Positions 41,454-50,430 of a DNA stretch of 64,000 bases are shown piece after piece. The stretch spans positions 1-64,000 of the forward strand of contig JBDGRJ010000002.1 in NCBI GenBank assembly GCA_042218115.1, in the 5' to 3' direction. This DNA comes from JBDGRJ01 sp042218115 (lineage in GTDB: Bacteria > Patescibacteriota > Patescibacteriia > Magasanikbacterales > UBA922). Under the pieces are notes generated by a model. That model ran no database searches and had not been told where the DNA came from. It saw nothing but the letters and a program-made list of their open reading frames with translations. A program made the translations under genes and the position numbers. Position 1 is the first letter of the stretch, and each line of letters begins with the position of its first letter.

Positions 41454-41651
41454 ATGTCCAAGCTAAAAACCAGAAAATCAGTAGCCAACAGATTTAAAAA
41501 AACCGGAAGCGGGAAAGTGAAACGGAAGAAAAGCGGACAATCCCACCTGAAGGCAAAACAAAAAAGCAAAAAAACACAAAGTCAACGTAAGCTCGAAGAT
41601 GCATCCAATCACTGCAAAAAGGCAGTGCAAAAGATGAATCCGTACTCATAA
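41454..41651 (+). CDS. rpmI: Ribosomal protein bL35
   Basis: The 65-aa basic protein matches bL35 (KLKTRKSVANRFKKTGSGKV, then RKKSGQSHL). It is a structural component of the 50S subunit. The start codon is preceded by AT-rich sequence without a Shine-Dalgarno site and lies five bases after infC ends. Confidence 0.95.
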   Translation: MSKLKTRKSVANRFKKTGSGKVKRKKSGQSHLKAKQKSKKTQSQRKLEDASNHCKKAVQKMNPYS

Positions 41652-41661
41652 ATATAAAAAT

Positions 41662-42009
41662 ATGCCAAGAGTAAAGAACAGTACTACCACAATCAAGAAA
41701 AGACGCAAGCTAATGAAGAAGGTAAAGGGCTATGAAGGGGGTCAAAAGAACCTCTTTAGAGCAGCAAAACAAGCTGCGACCAGGGCCGGTCACCAAGCTT
41801 ATACCGGGAGAAAACAAAAGAAGCGAGATATGAGAAAGATGTGGAATGTACGTATCAACGCTGCAGCCAGAGATAACGGTCTAAGCTACAGTGAGTTCAT
41901 CGGCCTAAAACGCAAAAAAGATGTAGAGCTAAACAGAAAAGTACTCTCAGAGATAGCCGCAGACAAGCCCGAAGTCTTTGCAAACATAGTAAACTTCGTT
42001 CAACAATAA
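41662..42009 (+). CDS. rplT: Ribosomal protein bL20
   Basis: The 115-aa protein matches bL20 (MPRVKNSTTTIKKRRKLMKK, AKGYxGG-like KGYEGGQKNLFRAAKQA, then GLSYSEFIGLKRK). It binds 23S rRNA early in 50S assembly. In other bacteria it also represses its own operon; no matching operator was recognised here. It closes the infC-rpmI-rplT operon. Confidence 0.95.
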   Translation: MPRVKNSTTTIKKRRKLMKKVKGYEGGQKNLFRAAKQAATRAGHQAYTGRKQKKRDMRKMWNVRINAAARDNGLSYSEFIGLKRKKDVELNRKVLSEIAADKPEVFANIVNFVQQ

Positions 42010-42030
42010 CTTTACTTGACCTGGTTCCGG

Positions 42031-42059
42031 TTGACAAAAACTATAAAATATGTTAAGTT
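42031..42059 (+). promoter_or_regulatory. Promoter of the candidate small RNA
   Basis: TTGACA (42031-42036) is 17 bp from TAAGTT (42054-42059), preceded by TG at the extended -10 position (42051-42052). The start would fall near 42066. The same stretch forms an inverted repeat: GGTTGACAAA (42029-42038) with TTTGTCAACC (42058-42067). Confidence 0.55.
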
Positions 42060-42065
42060 TGTCAA

Positions 42066-42157
42066 CCGATGAGGCCCCTGAATCGTTCGGCTGCGGCTGG
42101 GGTGCCCCCTCCTTCACCCATCATGCCGTGGGCCGAACGGTTCAGGGGCTTTTTTTA
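42066..42157 (+). ncRNA. Candidate small RNA: long hairpin with C-rich apical loop and own terminator
   Basis: An 18-bp stem (42074-42091 with 42132-42149, one T-G pair) encloses further pairing (GCGGC/GCCGT, GGGTG at 42100-42104 with CACCC at 42115-42119) and a 10-base apical loop CCCCCTCCTT. The stem is followed by eight Ts, so the hairpin also terminates transcription. With the promoter at 42031-42059 the product would be about 90 nt. It could instead be just an unusually large rplT terminator. CCTCC in the loop is complementary to Shine-Dalgarno sequences. Confidence 0.5.
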
Positions 42158-42183
42158 TTTTAATACAAACCGGTGAATCGCTC

Positions 42184-42212
42184 TTGACAATAATATACTT
42201 ATTTAGTAAAAT
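42184..42212 (+). promoter_or_regulatory. tRNA-Asp promoter
   Basis: TTGACA (42184-42189) and TAAAAT (42207-42212) are 17 bp apart, 12 bases before the tRNA 5' end. Confidence 0.8.
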
Positions 42213-42224
42213 AACTTCTGCTTT

Positions 42225-42298
42225 GGACCAGTAGTTCAATTGGCTAGAGCACCGCCCTGTCACGGCGGAAGCTGCCGGTTCGAACCCGGTCTGGTCCG
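42225..42298 (+). tRNA. tRNA-Asp (GTC)
   Basis: The acceptor stem is GGACCAG with CTGGTCC, discriminator G. The anticodon loop is CTGTCAC, giving anticodon GTC (Asp). The T-arm contains GGTTCGAACCC. CCA is not encoded. Its own promoter and terminator make it a single-gene unit. Confidence 0.97.
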
Positions 42299-42304
42299 CA
42301 AACA

Positions 42305-42326
42305 AAACCACCCACACGGGTGGTTT
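42305..42326 (+). terminator. Terminator of the tRNA-Asp gene
   Basis: AAACCACCC (42305-42313) pairs with GGGTGGTTT (42318-42326) around a 4-base loop, followed by ATTTAATTT. It lies seven bases after the tRNA. Confidence 0.8.
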
Positions 42327-42391
42327 ATTTAATTTATAACTTTATTTTGCTAACATAAGAGGCAGCAATTATTAATAACACCTAATTCATT

Positions 42392-43066
42392 ATGTCGGTC
42401 GAGATGCATCAATCCTGGAAAGAACAACTCCAAGAAGAGTTCCAAAAAGACTACTTCCAGGAGCTAACAGAATTTGTAAAAGAGGAGTACAAAAACAACA
42501 CTGTCTATCCAGCCCCGGAAAATATCTTTCGAGCTTTTGACGAGTGCCCTTTCAAGGAGGTCAAAGTAGTCATATTAGGACAAGATCCTTACCATGGACC
42601 CAACCAAGCAAATGGCTTATGCTTCTCGGTCAAAAGAAGCGTAAAGAACCCACCTTCGCTAAGAAACATCTACAAAGAACTAGAGGATGAGCTCGATGTA
42701 GAGCTGGACCGAACAGGAGACTTATCAGGCTGGGCCAAACAGGGTGTTCTACTGTTAAACGCCACCCTTACGGTCCGCAAAAAATCACCCGGTTCACACC
42801 AAGATAAAGGTTGGGAGCGATTTACCGACGCAGCTATAAAGAAATTATCTAAAGAAAGGGATAATCTAGTATTTATGTTATGGGGTAATTACGCCCAAGA
42901 AAAAGGGGGTGTAATAGATCAATCAAACCACTTAATACTGGAAAGCTCACATCCATCACCCTACTCAGCCAATTATAGCTTCTTTGGTTGTGACCACTTT
43001 ATTAAAGCTAACGAATACCTAAAAGATATGAACAAGGAGCCTATAGACTGGACTCAAGGACTATAA
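42392..43066 (+). CDS. ung: Uracil-DNA glycosylase, family 1
   Basis: This enzyme removes uracil from DNA, the first step in base-excision repair. The 224-aa protein has the water-activating motif GQDPYHGPNQANGLCFSV, and the C-terminal minor-groove loop HPSPYSA. LLLNATLTV and NLVFMLWGNYAQ are also typical of the family. Length is normal. Confidence 0.97.
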   Translation: MSVEMHQSWKEQLQEEFQKDYFQELTEFVKEEYKNNTVYPAPENIFRAFDECPFKEVKVVILGQDPYHGPNQANGLCFSVKRSVKNPPSLRNIYKELEDELDVELDRTGDLSGWAKQGVLLLNATLTVRKKSPGSHQDKGWERFTDAAIKKLSKERDNLVFMLWGNYAQEKGGVIDQSNHLILESSHPSPYSANYSFFGCDHFIKANEYLKDMNKEPIDWTQGL

Positions 43067-43087
43067 TCATCATTATTCAACAATCAT

Positions 43088-43924
43088 ATGAATAATTTCT
43101 GGAACTGGTGGCAGCAGATACCTGCTGACCTATCACCATACCTGCTACAGACAGAGTATTTTAGTATACACTATTATGGTCTTATGTACGTCGTGGGTTT
43201 CAGTGTCGCTTTTTTGTTGATTTATTATCGCCTCAAGTATGATGACTTTTCTTATAAATTAGAGACAATACTGGACTTTTTCATCTGGGTAATTCTTGGG
43301 ATTATTATAGGAGGCAGGCTTGGATATGTGTTTTTTTACAAGCCCATATTTTATCTAAGCCACCCACTTCAGATAATAACCCCTTTCGAGCTAGCCGGAG
43401 GACATCTAAAATTGGTCGGTATCCGGGGTATGTCTTACCATGGCGGTCTAATAGGTGCGGTTGTAAGTGTGTTATGGTTTTGCAAAAACAATAATATAGA
43501 TTTTTGGAAATTCACCGATCTGGCTGCTCCGGCTGCTCCTTTAGGTTATATGTTTGGCCGCATAGGGAACTTTATTAACCAAGAACTATATGGAAGAGTC
43601 ACTGAAATGCCTTGGGGGATGTACTTTCAAAACCAAGATAAGCTACGCCACCCCTCTCAGCTGTATGAAGCCGTGCTTGAGGGGTTGGTAATATTTTTAA
43701 TTTTATGGCCGCTGAGAAATAAAGATTATCTACATGGAAAATTCTTAGCCCTCTACATTATTTTATATGGAATAGCCCGATTCATTGTAGAGTTCTTCCG
43801 CCAGCCCGACCCATTTCTAGGTTTTATCCTGGGTCCGCTTACTATGGGACAAATACTATCCTCTCTGATGATAATAGCCGGTCTGTGGCTTTTTTATCAT
43901 CGCAAAATTACACCAAGTGAATAA
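43088..43924 (+). CDS. lgt: Prolipoprotein diacylglyceryl transferase
   Basis: Lgt attaches diacylglycerol to the lipobox cysteine of lipoproteins at the outer face of the inner membrane. The 278-aa protein has about seven membrane helices and the Lgt signature GRIGNFINQELYGRVTE. It also has RGMSYHGGLIG near the catalytic region and an Arg in ARFIVEFFRQPD. Its presence shows that the resident organism makes lipoproteins. It lies 21 bases after ung. Confidence 0.95.
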   Translation: MNNFWNWWQQIPADLSPYLLQTEYFSIHYYGLMYVVGFSVAFLLIYYRLKYDDFSYKLETILDFFIWVILGIIIGGRLGYVFFYKPIFYLSHPLQIITPFELAGGHLKLVGIRGMSYHGGLIGAVVSVLWFCKNNNIDFWKFTDLAAPAAPLGYMFGRIGNFINQELYGRVTEMPWGMYFQNQDKLRHPSQLYEAVLEGLVIFLILWPLRNKDYLHGKFLALYIILYGIARFIVEFFRQPDPFLGFILGPLTMGQILSSLMIIAGLWLFYHRKITPSE

Positions 43925-43960
43925 TTTGTTACACTATCAATGTAAATTTAATCACATAAT

Positions 43961-44203
43961 ATGCCAGAGTTTCAACAAAAAAACATAAAGCAATATCTGC
44001 AAGAATATAATATAGACGAACAACAACTAACCCCCAGATTTCTACAAGACATTACCAGCACTATCCATGACCGAAACGATCTGGTAATCGAGCTGGAGAA
44101 AGAGTCAGACGAATACAAACAAGAGCAAATCATAACTGATATACAAGAGCTGGATCAAAAGATCGAGCAAGACTTCCAGGAATTTAATCAAGATAACAGC
44201 TAG
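43961..44203 (+). CDS. Small charged helical protein of unknown function
   Basis: The 80-aa protein (start PEFQQKNIKQYLQEYNIDEQ) is helical, rich in Gln, Glu and Asp, with no signal peptide or membrane helix. It is encoded three bases before gpmI and 36 bases after lgt, so it is probably co-transcribed with gpmI. No family was recognised. Confidence 0.6.
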   Translation: MPEFQQKNIKQYLQEYNIDEQQLTPRFLQDITSTIHDRNDLVIELEKESDEYKQEQIITDIQELDQKIEQDFQEFNQDNS

Positions 44204-44206
44204 ATA

Positions 44207-45784
44207 ATGAACCTAAAATTTAACCCGGTCGTTCTTATCATAAATGACGGACTCGGTATCGCCCCTCCCAGTGAAAATAATGCTGTTTACTCAGCGGACA
44301 CCCCTTTTTTGGATAAGCTCTGCCGACATTTTCCAGCAATGTTGCTAGAAGCTTCGGGGCTTCAGGTCGGACTCCCAAGAGGTGAGATGGGCAACTCGGA
44401 GACGGGGCACTTTAACATCGGATCAGGAAAACTGATTTATCAAAGTTTGCCGAGGATAAATAAATCAATCCGAGAAGAAGACTTCTTTGACAAAGAGGAG
44501 TTCTTAGCCTGCAGCAAACAAGTCAAAGAAAATGATAGTGACCTACATCTGATGGGACTTCTAGGTGAAGGAGGAGTCCACAGTCACCAAAAGCATCTTC
44601 ATGCACTACTTGAGTTTTGCAGCAGACAAGAGCTAAAAGAAAATGTCTACCTACATCTATTTCTAGACGGCAGAGACACGGACAAAGATGCAGGAATAGA
44701 TTTTTTAGAAAATTTACTGGATAAAATGAAACAAACCGGGGTCGGAACTATTGCTTCGATGGGTGGTCGGTATTTTGGTATGGATAGAAATGAGAACTGG
44801 GACCGGATACAAAAAAATTATGAAGCCATAATGGGCAGATCGAACAATCAGTTCTCAGACCCCAAACAAGCAATAAAGGATTCCTACAATGATGAAGTAT
44901 ACGATGAGAAGTTCGAACCTGCCACCAGAGTAGATGGACAGGGTAATCCGGTGACCACAATAAAAGACGGTGACAGTGTAATATTTTTTAACTTCCGAGC
45001 GGATCGGGCACGACAGATGACCAAGGTTTTTGTAGATAAAGAGTTTAGTGAATTTGAGCGTAAATATAAAGATCTTGAATTTACGACCTTCATCGAATAC
45101 GAAAAAGGTCTTCCGGTAAATGTAGCTTATCCGCCCGAAACGGTGGATGAGCCTCTGGCAAAAGTATTCAGCGACAACGGACTAAAGCAACTGCATGTGG
45201 CAGAAACAGAAAAATACGCTCACGTAACTTTCTTTTTAAACGGACAAATAGAGGACCCATTTGAAGGAGAAGACAGAGAGATAGTGCCTTCGCCATCAGT
45301 ATCAAGCTACGATCAAAAGCCCGAAATGTCGGCTTATGAAACTACAGACAAGATGATCGACGCAATAAAACAAGAGACTCACGACTTTCTGGTTATGAAC
45401 TTCGCCAACCCGGATATGGTAGGACACACAGGTAATTTTGAAGCAGCTAAGAAAGGGGTAGAGGCTGTAGATGAGAATATAAAAAGGATCACCGAAACAG
45501 CAGTTAGCAAAGGAGGGATAGTATTTATAACCTCCGATCATGGAAACGCAGAAAGTATGGTAAATCTACAAACAGAAGAAAGCAACAAGGAGCACTCAAT
45601 CTACCCGGTTCCATTTATAGTAGCCAGCAAAATGCATAAAGAAGAGCAGGTAGAGCCGGCTGAAAGTTTGGATATGTCCAAATTCAAACCCAGAGGAGTT
45701 TTGACCGATGTAGCCCCAACATTACTAGAAGTAGTCGGGCTGGAGCCATCTGAGGAGATGACCGGCACCAATCTACTCAGCTAA
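44207..45784 (+). CDS. gpmI: 2,3-bisphosphoglycerate-independent phosphoglycerate mutase
   Basis: The enzyme interconverts 3- and 2-phosphoglycerate using two metal ions. The 525-aa protein has the first metal motif VLIINDGLG (Asp14), the phosphoserine motif GNSETGH (Ser64), and the second metal cluster NFANPDMVGHTGNFEA with ITSDHGNAE. Length is typical. Its stop codon overlaps by four bases the stop of the convergent PEP synthase gene, another lower-glycolysis enzyme. Confidence 0.96.
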   Translation: MNLKFNPVVLIINDGLGIAPPSENNAVYSADTPFLDKLCRHFPAMLLEASGLQVGLPRGEMGNSETGHFNIGSGKLIYQSLPRINKSIREEDFFDKEEFLACSKQVKENDSDLHLMGLLGEGGVHSHQKHLHALLEFCSRQELKENVYLHLFLDGRDTDKDAGIDFLENLLDKMKQTGVGTIASMGGRYFGMDRNENWDRIQKNYEAIMGRSNNQFSDPKQAIKDSYNDEVYDEKFEPATRVDGQGNPVTTIKDGDSVIFFNFRADRARQMTKVFVDKEFSEFERKYKDLEFTTFIEYEKGLPVNVAYPPETVDEPLAKVFSDNGLKQLHVAETEKYAHVTFFLNGQIEDPFEGEDREIVPSPSVSSYDQKPEMSAYETTDKMIDAIKQETHDFLVMNFANPDMVGHTGNFEAAKKGVEAVDENIKRITETAVSKGGIVFITSDHGNAESMVNLQTEESNKEHSIYPVPFIVASKMHKEEQVEPAESLDMSKFKPRGVLTDVAPTLLEVVGLEPSEEMTGTNLLS

Positions 45785-48762
45785 TCAAAACTGATAGTAG
45801 TTTTTACTCTATCGTACTCTTTTTGATCATTGCCTTCCATAATCAAAAACTTACTGACCGTTGAGTCTTCATAGAGCCCGGATGCCGTAGAGGTACTCTC
45901 TAAGATAAAGGTTTTATTTATCTTGTGAGCTCCAGAATCTGAGCTGGTAGTCGAGATCTCAAAACCAAGTTTATGATCTATTTTAACCTGGTCCGGATCG
46001 GAGAAAGATGACTGAAACTCAGAAAAACTTTTTTCGGTAGATGTAGTATAAAAAGAGATATATTTATCAGATGATTCATCTGTAAGCATTAAATTGTCTT
46101 TATTTTGCTCCACTTTCCACCCAAAGGGGTATTCAAAGCTAAAATCAGAGAAGGTTGAAACCGAGATAGGAAGCATTTTTTGCTTTAGTTTCTTCTGCTG
46201 TTCTTTTCTTGCTTGTGATGCTGCTTTTTTTCTAATTTCAGCAGGGTTGAAATCTTGTGTAACTTGATCTTGTTGCTTAATTTCTTTACTTAACTGACCG
46301 CTGCAACCACTGCCCATCAAAATAACAATAGCGGATATCACACCCAACGCAAGCAGAAGCAACAGTAGTTTAGAGTTTGTTCTATCGCCGGTATTGCCCA
46401 ATGTATTCTCTACCTCGGTCACTCGCCTCTTTGTCTGGGTCAGTGCATCTGGGTTAAGAGAGATGCTGTTTACACCCTCTCGTACTAAAAACTCTACCAA
46501 CTGTAATGAATCACTGGGAGCCTGACCGCATACACTCACCGGTTTTTCATATTTACGGGCCGAGCTGATAATATCTTTTATCATCTCTTTTGCGGCTTCA
46601 TTATCCTCCTCTGGCCCACCCTCGGAGGTGCTAGACTCTTCGTCAAACCCGAATGTAAACTGATTCAAACTATTTGAGTCGATACTAACCCCATCGAACA
46701 TCCTGGCAAACCGATCAGCCAGCACAACATTTGAAGGTAGCTCGCACAATACATGTATATCCAGATCATCACCGCTCTCAAGACCACACTCTTCGAGAGT
46801 GGATAGCACCTCTTTTCCTTCTTGGGGAGTTCTACAGAAAGGGACCATAATATCAATATTGTCCAACCCGAATTTTTCTCTTGCTCTTTTTATGGCTTTC
46901 GCCTCTAGTTTAAAAGCAGGCTTAAACGTATCGGAATAATATCGCCTTGCTCCTCTATGTCCAAGCATCGGGTTATTTTCCTCCGGCTCGAACTTATCTC
47001 CTCCTATGAGGTTGCGGTACTCATCGGATTTAAAGTTACTCAGTCTTATGTTTGTTTGCTTTGGATAAAAAGCAGCAGCTGTTTTTGCTATCCCCTGTGC
47101 GAGCTGTTCTATGTAATACTCCTCTTTACTATCGTAGAGCTTGGTAATCTCCTCAATCTTTTCCTTCAGACCCTCATCTTCCAGCTGTTCATAATTTAGC
47201 ACAGCTAAAGGGTGTATCCTAACCTCGTCTTTTAAAATAAACTCAGTACGCACAAGTCCTGCTCCATCATTAGCATGTCTTTGTAGTTCATATGCATAGT
47301 CCGGGTTGCTGATGTTTATCATAATGTCGGTCGCGGTTTCAGTAATACTACCTATATCTCGTTTGTGCACCTCAAACGGCAGCAGATCTCTATAGATTAT
47401 ACCCTTGCTGCCTTCACTACAGTCTATAGTGACATCACCCTCTTGTTTTAATCTTTTGGTGGCTTTCCCGGTACCTACTACCGCAGGAGTATTCATCTCC
47501 CGAGCAACTACGGCGGTGTGATCTGTCTTGCCTCCTCTGTTTGTAACTATCGCAGAAGCCTTAGCCATCAAGGGCTCCCACTGAGCATCTGTCTCATCGA
47601 CAACTAAAACATCACCTTCATTGAACTTTTCTTCATCAGGATTCTCCAGTATTTTCACTTCACCGGCACCTATCTGAGTGCCTACAGCAGTACCGTCCAG
47701 CAATACTTTGCCGTGGTGCTTGAGTTCATAATCCTCTATTATATTCTCCTGCTGTTGGGGCTCTAGAGTGTCACTGCGAGCCTGCAGCAAATACAACTCT
47801 CCATCTGAACCTTTGGCCCACTCTATTTCTTGAGGCTGATCAAAATGTTCCTCCACGATATTTCCCCAGGTTGCCAACTTTAATATATCTTCTTCGTTTA
47901 TAGAAAACTGTTCCCTTTGTTTTTTCTTTACTCTCTTTTGTTTAGTATCCCTGTTTTTTCCGTTTATCAGCTTTTTTTCTTTCGTACCGCATTTTTTGTC
48001 GATTATAGCCGGTTTGCCACGTTTTAGCCCATCTTTAAATACATAAAACTGATCCGAATCAATCTTATCTTCCAGGATATACTCCCCGTAACCGTAAGAA
48101 GATTTTATCAGGGTAACACCATCAAAACCCGACTCTGGCTCTAGTGTATACATAACGCCGGAGGCACTATCCTGCGCCTCAACCATCTGCTGGACCCCGA
48201 CAGAGCAAGAAATATTCAGGTGCTCTAAACCCTGATTCTCACGATAAGCGATAGATTTATCAGAAAAAATAGAGGCCATTACCTTTTTTACGGCCCGCAG
48301 TAGATACTTTTCTGTGCTAATATTTAAGTAGCTGTCCTGATATCTAGTCAGTTCCGTTTCAGATAAATTCTCTGCAGCTAAGGAAGAGCGGACCGCAACT
48401 GAAAGCTCACTGGTAGTTTCCTCTTTAAGTTTATTGAAAGATTCCTTTATATCCTCTCTCAAATCTTTTGGTGGATCCGAGTTATAAATCTTTTTTCTTA
48501 TCTTTTTGCCGGTCTTCTTCAGCTGACCCTCATCATTGACATCCAAGTCCAACAGCAAATCCTTGATATCTTTTTTAATCGCAGCTGACTCAATGAACCG
48601 AACAAAAGCAGAGGTGGTAATCGCAAAACCATTGGGGACGTTGATCCCCTTATCAGTCAATTCTGAATACATCTCCCCAAGAGGTGCATTCTTGTGCCCC
48701 ACTTCCTCTTTATCATCAATCGAAATTTCCTCAAACCAGAGTACGTTTTTATTGGAATCCAT
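45781..48762 (-). CDS. ppsA: Phosphoenolpyruvate synthase fused to a membrane anchor and extracellular PsbP-like domain
   Basis: Residues 1-780 are a complete pyruvate, water dikinase: ATP-grasp domain (GHKNAPLGEMYSEL, SVGVQQMVEAQDSASGVM), phosphohistidine domain (TNRGGKTDHTAVVAREM, catalytic His415) and PEP-binding barrel ending VCGQAPSDS (catalytic Cys745) and INSISLNPDAL-like NSISLNPDAL. The protein then continues for about 200 residues absent from normal PpsA. These comprise a hydrophobic helix (796-824, LLLLLLALGVISAIVILMG), a charged helix, and a beta-rich domain (about 860-992, FSDFSFEYPFGWKVEQN) resembling PsbP/DUF-type extracellular domains. The active site is intact, so this appears to be a membrane-tethered PEP synthase. 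The enzyme converts pyruvate and ATP to PEP, AMP and phosphate. The reading frame is continuous across the fusion. Confidence 0.9.
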   Translation of the reverse strand: MDSNKNVLWFEEISIDDKEEVGHKNAPLGEMYSELTDKGINVPNGFAITTSAFVRFIESAAIKKDIKDLLLDLDVNDEGQLKKTGKKIRKKIYNSDPPKDLREDIKESFNKLKEETTSELSVAVRSSLAAENLSETELTRYQDSYLNISTEKYLLRAVKKVMASIFSDKSIAYRENQGLEHLNISCSVGVQQMVEAQDSASGVMYTLEPESGFDGVTLIKSSYGYGEYILEDKIDSDQFYVFKDGLKRGKPAIIDKKCGTKEKKLINGKNRDTKQKRVKKKQREQFSINEEDILKLATWGNIVEEHFDQPQEIEWAKGSDGELYLLQARSDTLEPQQQENIIEDYELKHHGKVLLDGTAVGTQIGAGEVKILENPDEEKFNEGDVLVVDETDAQWEPLMAKASAIVTNRGGKTDHTAVVAREMNTPAVVGTGKATKRLKQEGDVTIDCSEGSKGIIYRDLLPFEVHKRDIGSITETATDIMINISNPDYAYELQRHANDGAGLVRTEFILKDEVRIHPLAVLNYEQLEDEGLKEKIEEITKLYDSKEEYYIEQLAQGIAKTAAAFYPKQTNIRLSNFKSDEYRNLIGGDKFEPEENNPMLGHRGARRYYSDTFKPAFKLEAKAIKRAREKFGLDNIDIMVPFCRTPQEGKEVLSTLEECGLESGDDLDIHVLCELPSNVVLADRFARMFDGVSIDSNSLNQFTFGFDEESSTSEGGPEEDNEAAKEMIKDIISSARKYEKPVSVCGQAPSDSLQLVEFLVREGVNSISLNPDALTQTKRRVTEVENTLGNTGDRTNSKLLLLLLALGVISAIVILMGSGCSGQLSKEIKQQDQVTQDFNPAEIRKKAASQARKEQQKKLKQKMLPISVSTFSDFSFEYPFGWKVEQNKDNLMLTDESSDKYISFYTTSTEKSFSEFQSSFSDPDQVKIDHKLGFEISTTSSDSGAHKINKTFILESTSTASGLYEDSTVSKFLIMEGNDQKEYDRVKTTISFD

Positions 48763-48817
48763 AAAATAAAAAATTCTAAGCTAAGGGGCTGTCTTTAGTC
48801 TCAGACAGGCCTTTATT

Positions 48818-48823
48818 ATTATA
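48818..48823 (-). promoter_or_regulatory. Possible -10 box of the PEP synthase gene
   Basis: A perfect TATAAT occurs on the minus strand 55 bases before the ATG, but no -35 box resembling TTGACA stands at 16-18 bp. A hairpin (GGCTGTCT with AGACAGGCC, 48787-48811) lies in the predicted leader. Confidence 0.3.
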
Positions 48824-48841
48824 TCATCTTTTCACTAAAAC

Positions 48842-48880
48842 AAAAAAAGCAGTGATTAAGATCGATGAGATGCTTTTTTT
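48842..48880. terminator. Terminator after pyk (bidirectional)
   Basis: AAAAAAAGCA (48842-48851) pairs with TGCTTTTTTT (48871-48880), with 19 bases between. The A- and T-runs allow termination in either direction. It lies about 105 bases beyond the pyk stop codon and separates the division/pyk operon from the PEP synthase gene. Confidence 0.7.
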
Positions 48881-48984
48881 ACACGGACTCAAATAACTTC
48901 CGAGTGGCTGATCATTTAGCTGTAGGTTTCGGCTCGTAGGATATTCTGCACCTACATAAATATACAAACTTTACAGTCTTATAT

Positions 48985-50421
48985 TTATATCTTTTTCACC
49001 TCTAATATATTAATATTACCTTCCTCTCCTACCGGTTCCCCGGCAATAAAGATTATTTTATCACCCTCTTGTATCATTCCTCTCTTCTTTAATTCTAATT
49101 TAGCTCTATCAATAATCTCATCAAGAGAGCTACATTTTGGCAAAACAAAAGGGGCTACCCCCCAAGAAAGATTGAGTTGTTTTTTTACCCTCTCTGTATT
49201 GGTGGCTACCGCTATCGGCAGCTCGGGACGGCAGCGACTTATAAGCCTGCCGGTATGCCCCGAAAGAGACGCTGCTAAAATTAAAGCAGCATCGACTTCT
49301 TCGGAGATTATCTTAGATATATTTGCCAAGGCCTCATCGGTCTCTAGTACATCTTCAATCAACTTGGAAGGAGGAAGATCATCATAATGAGATTGTTCAG
49401 TCTCTTGGACTATTTTACTCATAATATCCACTGCCTCTATTGGGTATTTGCCGCTGGCACTTTCACCTGAGAGCATAACAGCATCAGTATGGTCTATCAC
49501 TGCATTGGACACATCGGAGACCTCTGCTCGGGTAGGACGCGGGTTCTCCTCCATTGAGTCTAGCATCTGAGTAGCTACTATTACCGGTTTTGCCTCTTGG
49601 ATTGATAACTCTATCAGCTCCTTTTGCTTTAGTGGGACCTCCTCTGGTGGAATCTCAATGCCGAGATCACCACGAGCAACCATTATCCCATCCGCTGTTT
49701 TTATGATCTCTTCTATATTCTCCAAAGCTTCTCTGCGTTCAATCTTAGCTATGATTCTTATCGTCTGTTTTTGATCTATATCCAACTGTTGTTCATATTT
49801 TCTTATCAGTTCTCTAGCATCTTTAATATCCTCTGCGGCTCGGACAAAGGAGACCGCCAAAAAATCTACATCATTTTTCACTCCAAACTTTATATCTTCC
49901 TTGTCTTTGTCGGTTACGGCCCGCACAGCCAATTTCGAGTCCGGGGCATTTATACCTTTATGAGAAAGTACTGTTCCTCCAGCCTGGACCTCTGTCTTTA
50001 TTTTAGAGTCTTCCACTGATGTGATTTTCACTATAATTTTACCGTCATCTATCAATAACCTTTCTTCCGGTTCCACATACTCATGTAGATCACTATAATC
50101 TATAGGAATATCACCATCGCTATAATCATCTAAGTCGGTATCAAAAACAGCAGTACCCCCTTCTTTTAGCTTAGCTCCTGAGTCGGGCATATTACCGATA
50201 CGTATCTTTGGCCCTTGGACATCCTGCATAATGGCTATCGGTTTATCTTGACGTTTAGATACTTCTCTAATATTATCGATCAAGTTCTTATGGCTCTCAT
50301 ATGTACCATGAGAGAAGTTCAGCCTCGCTACATTCATACCTTTTTTCACCATTTGATCCAATGTTTCTTTGTCTTTACTTGCAGGGCCTATGGTACAAAC
50401 TATCTTGGTCCTTTTTTTCAT
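48985..50421 (-). CDS. pyk: Pyruvate kinase
   Basis: Pyruvate kinase makes ATP and pyruvate from PEP and ADP. The 478-aa protein has the N-terminal motif TKIVCTIGPASKDKETL, VARLNFSHG, the signature IIAKIERREALENI with catalytic Lys, GIMVARGDLGIEIPPEEVP and ATQMLDSM. The C-terminal domain is complete (AAxLSGHTGRLISRCRPELP pattern). The start is 9 bases after the htrA stop. The convergent direction of metabolism to the adjacent PEP synthase is notable. Confidence 0.97.
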   Translation of the reverse strand: MKKRTKIVCTIGPASKDKETLDQMVKKGMNVARLNFSHGTYESHKNLIDNIREVSKRQDKPIAIMQDVQGPKIRIGNMPDSGAKLKEGGTAVFDTDLDDYSDGDIPIDYSDLHEYVEPEERLLIDDGKIIVKITSVEDSKIKTEVQAGGTVLSHKGINAPDSKLAVRAVTDKDKEDIKFGVKNDVDFLAVSFVRAAEDIKDARELIRKYEQQLDIDQKQTIRIIAKIERREALENIEEIIKTADGIMVARGDLGIEIPPEEVPLKQKELIELSIQEAKPVIVATQMLDSMEENPRPTRAEVSDVSNAVIDHTDAVMLSGESASGKYPIEAVDIMSKIVQETEQSHYDDLPPSKLIEDVLETDEALANISKIISEEVDAALILAASLSGHTGRLISRCRPELPIAVATNTERVKKQLNLSWGVAPFVLPKCSSLDEIIDRAKLELKKRGMIQEGDKIIFIAGEPVGEEGNINILEVKKI

Positions 50422-50430
50422 TTTATGAAA

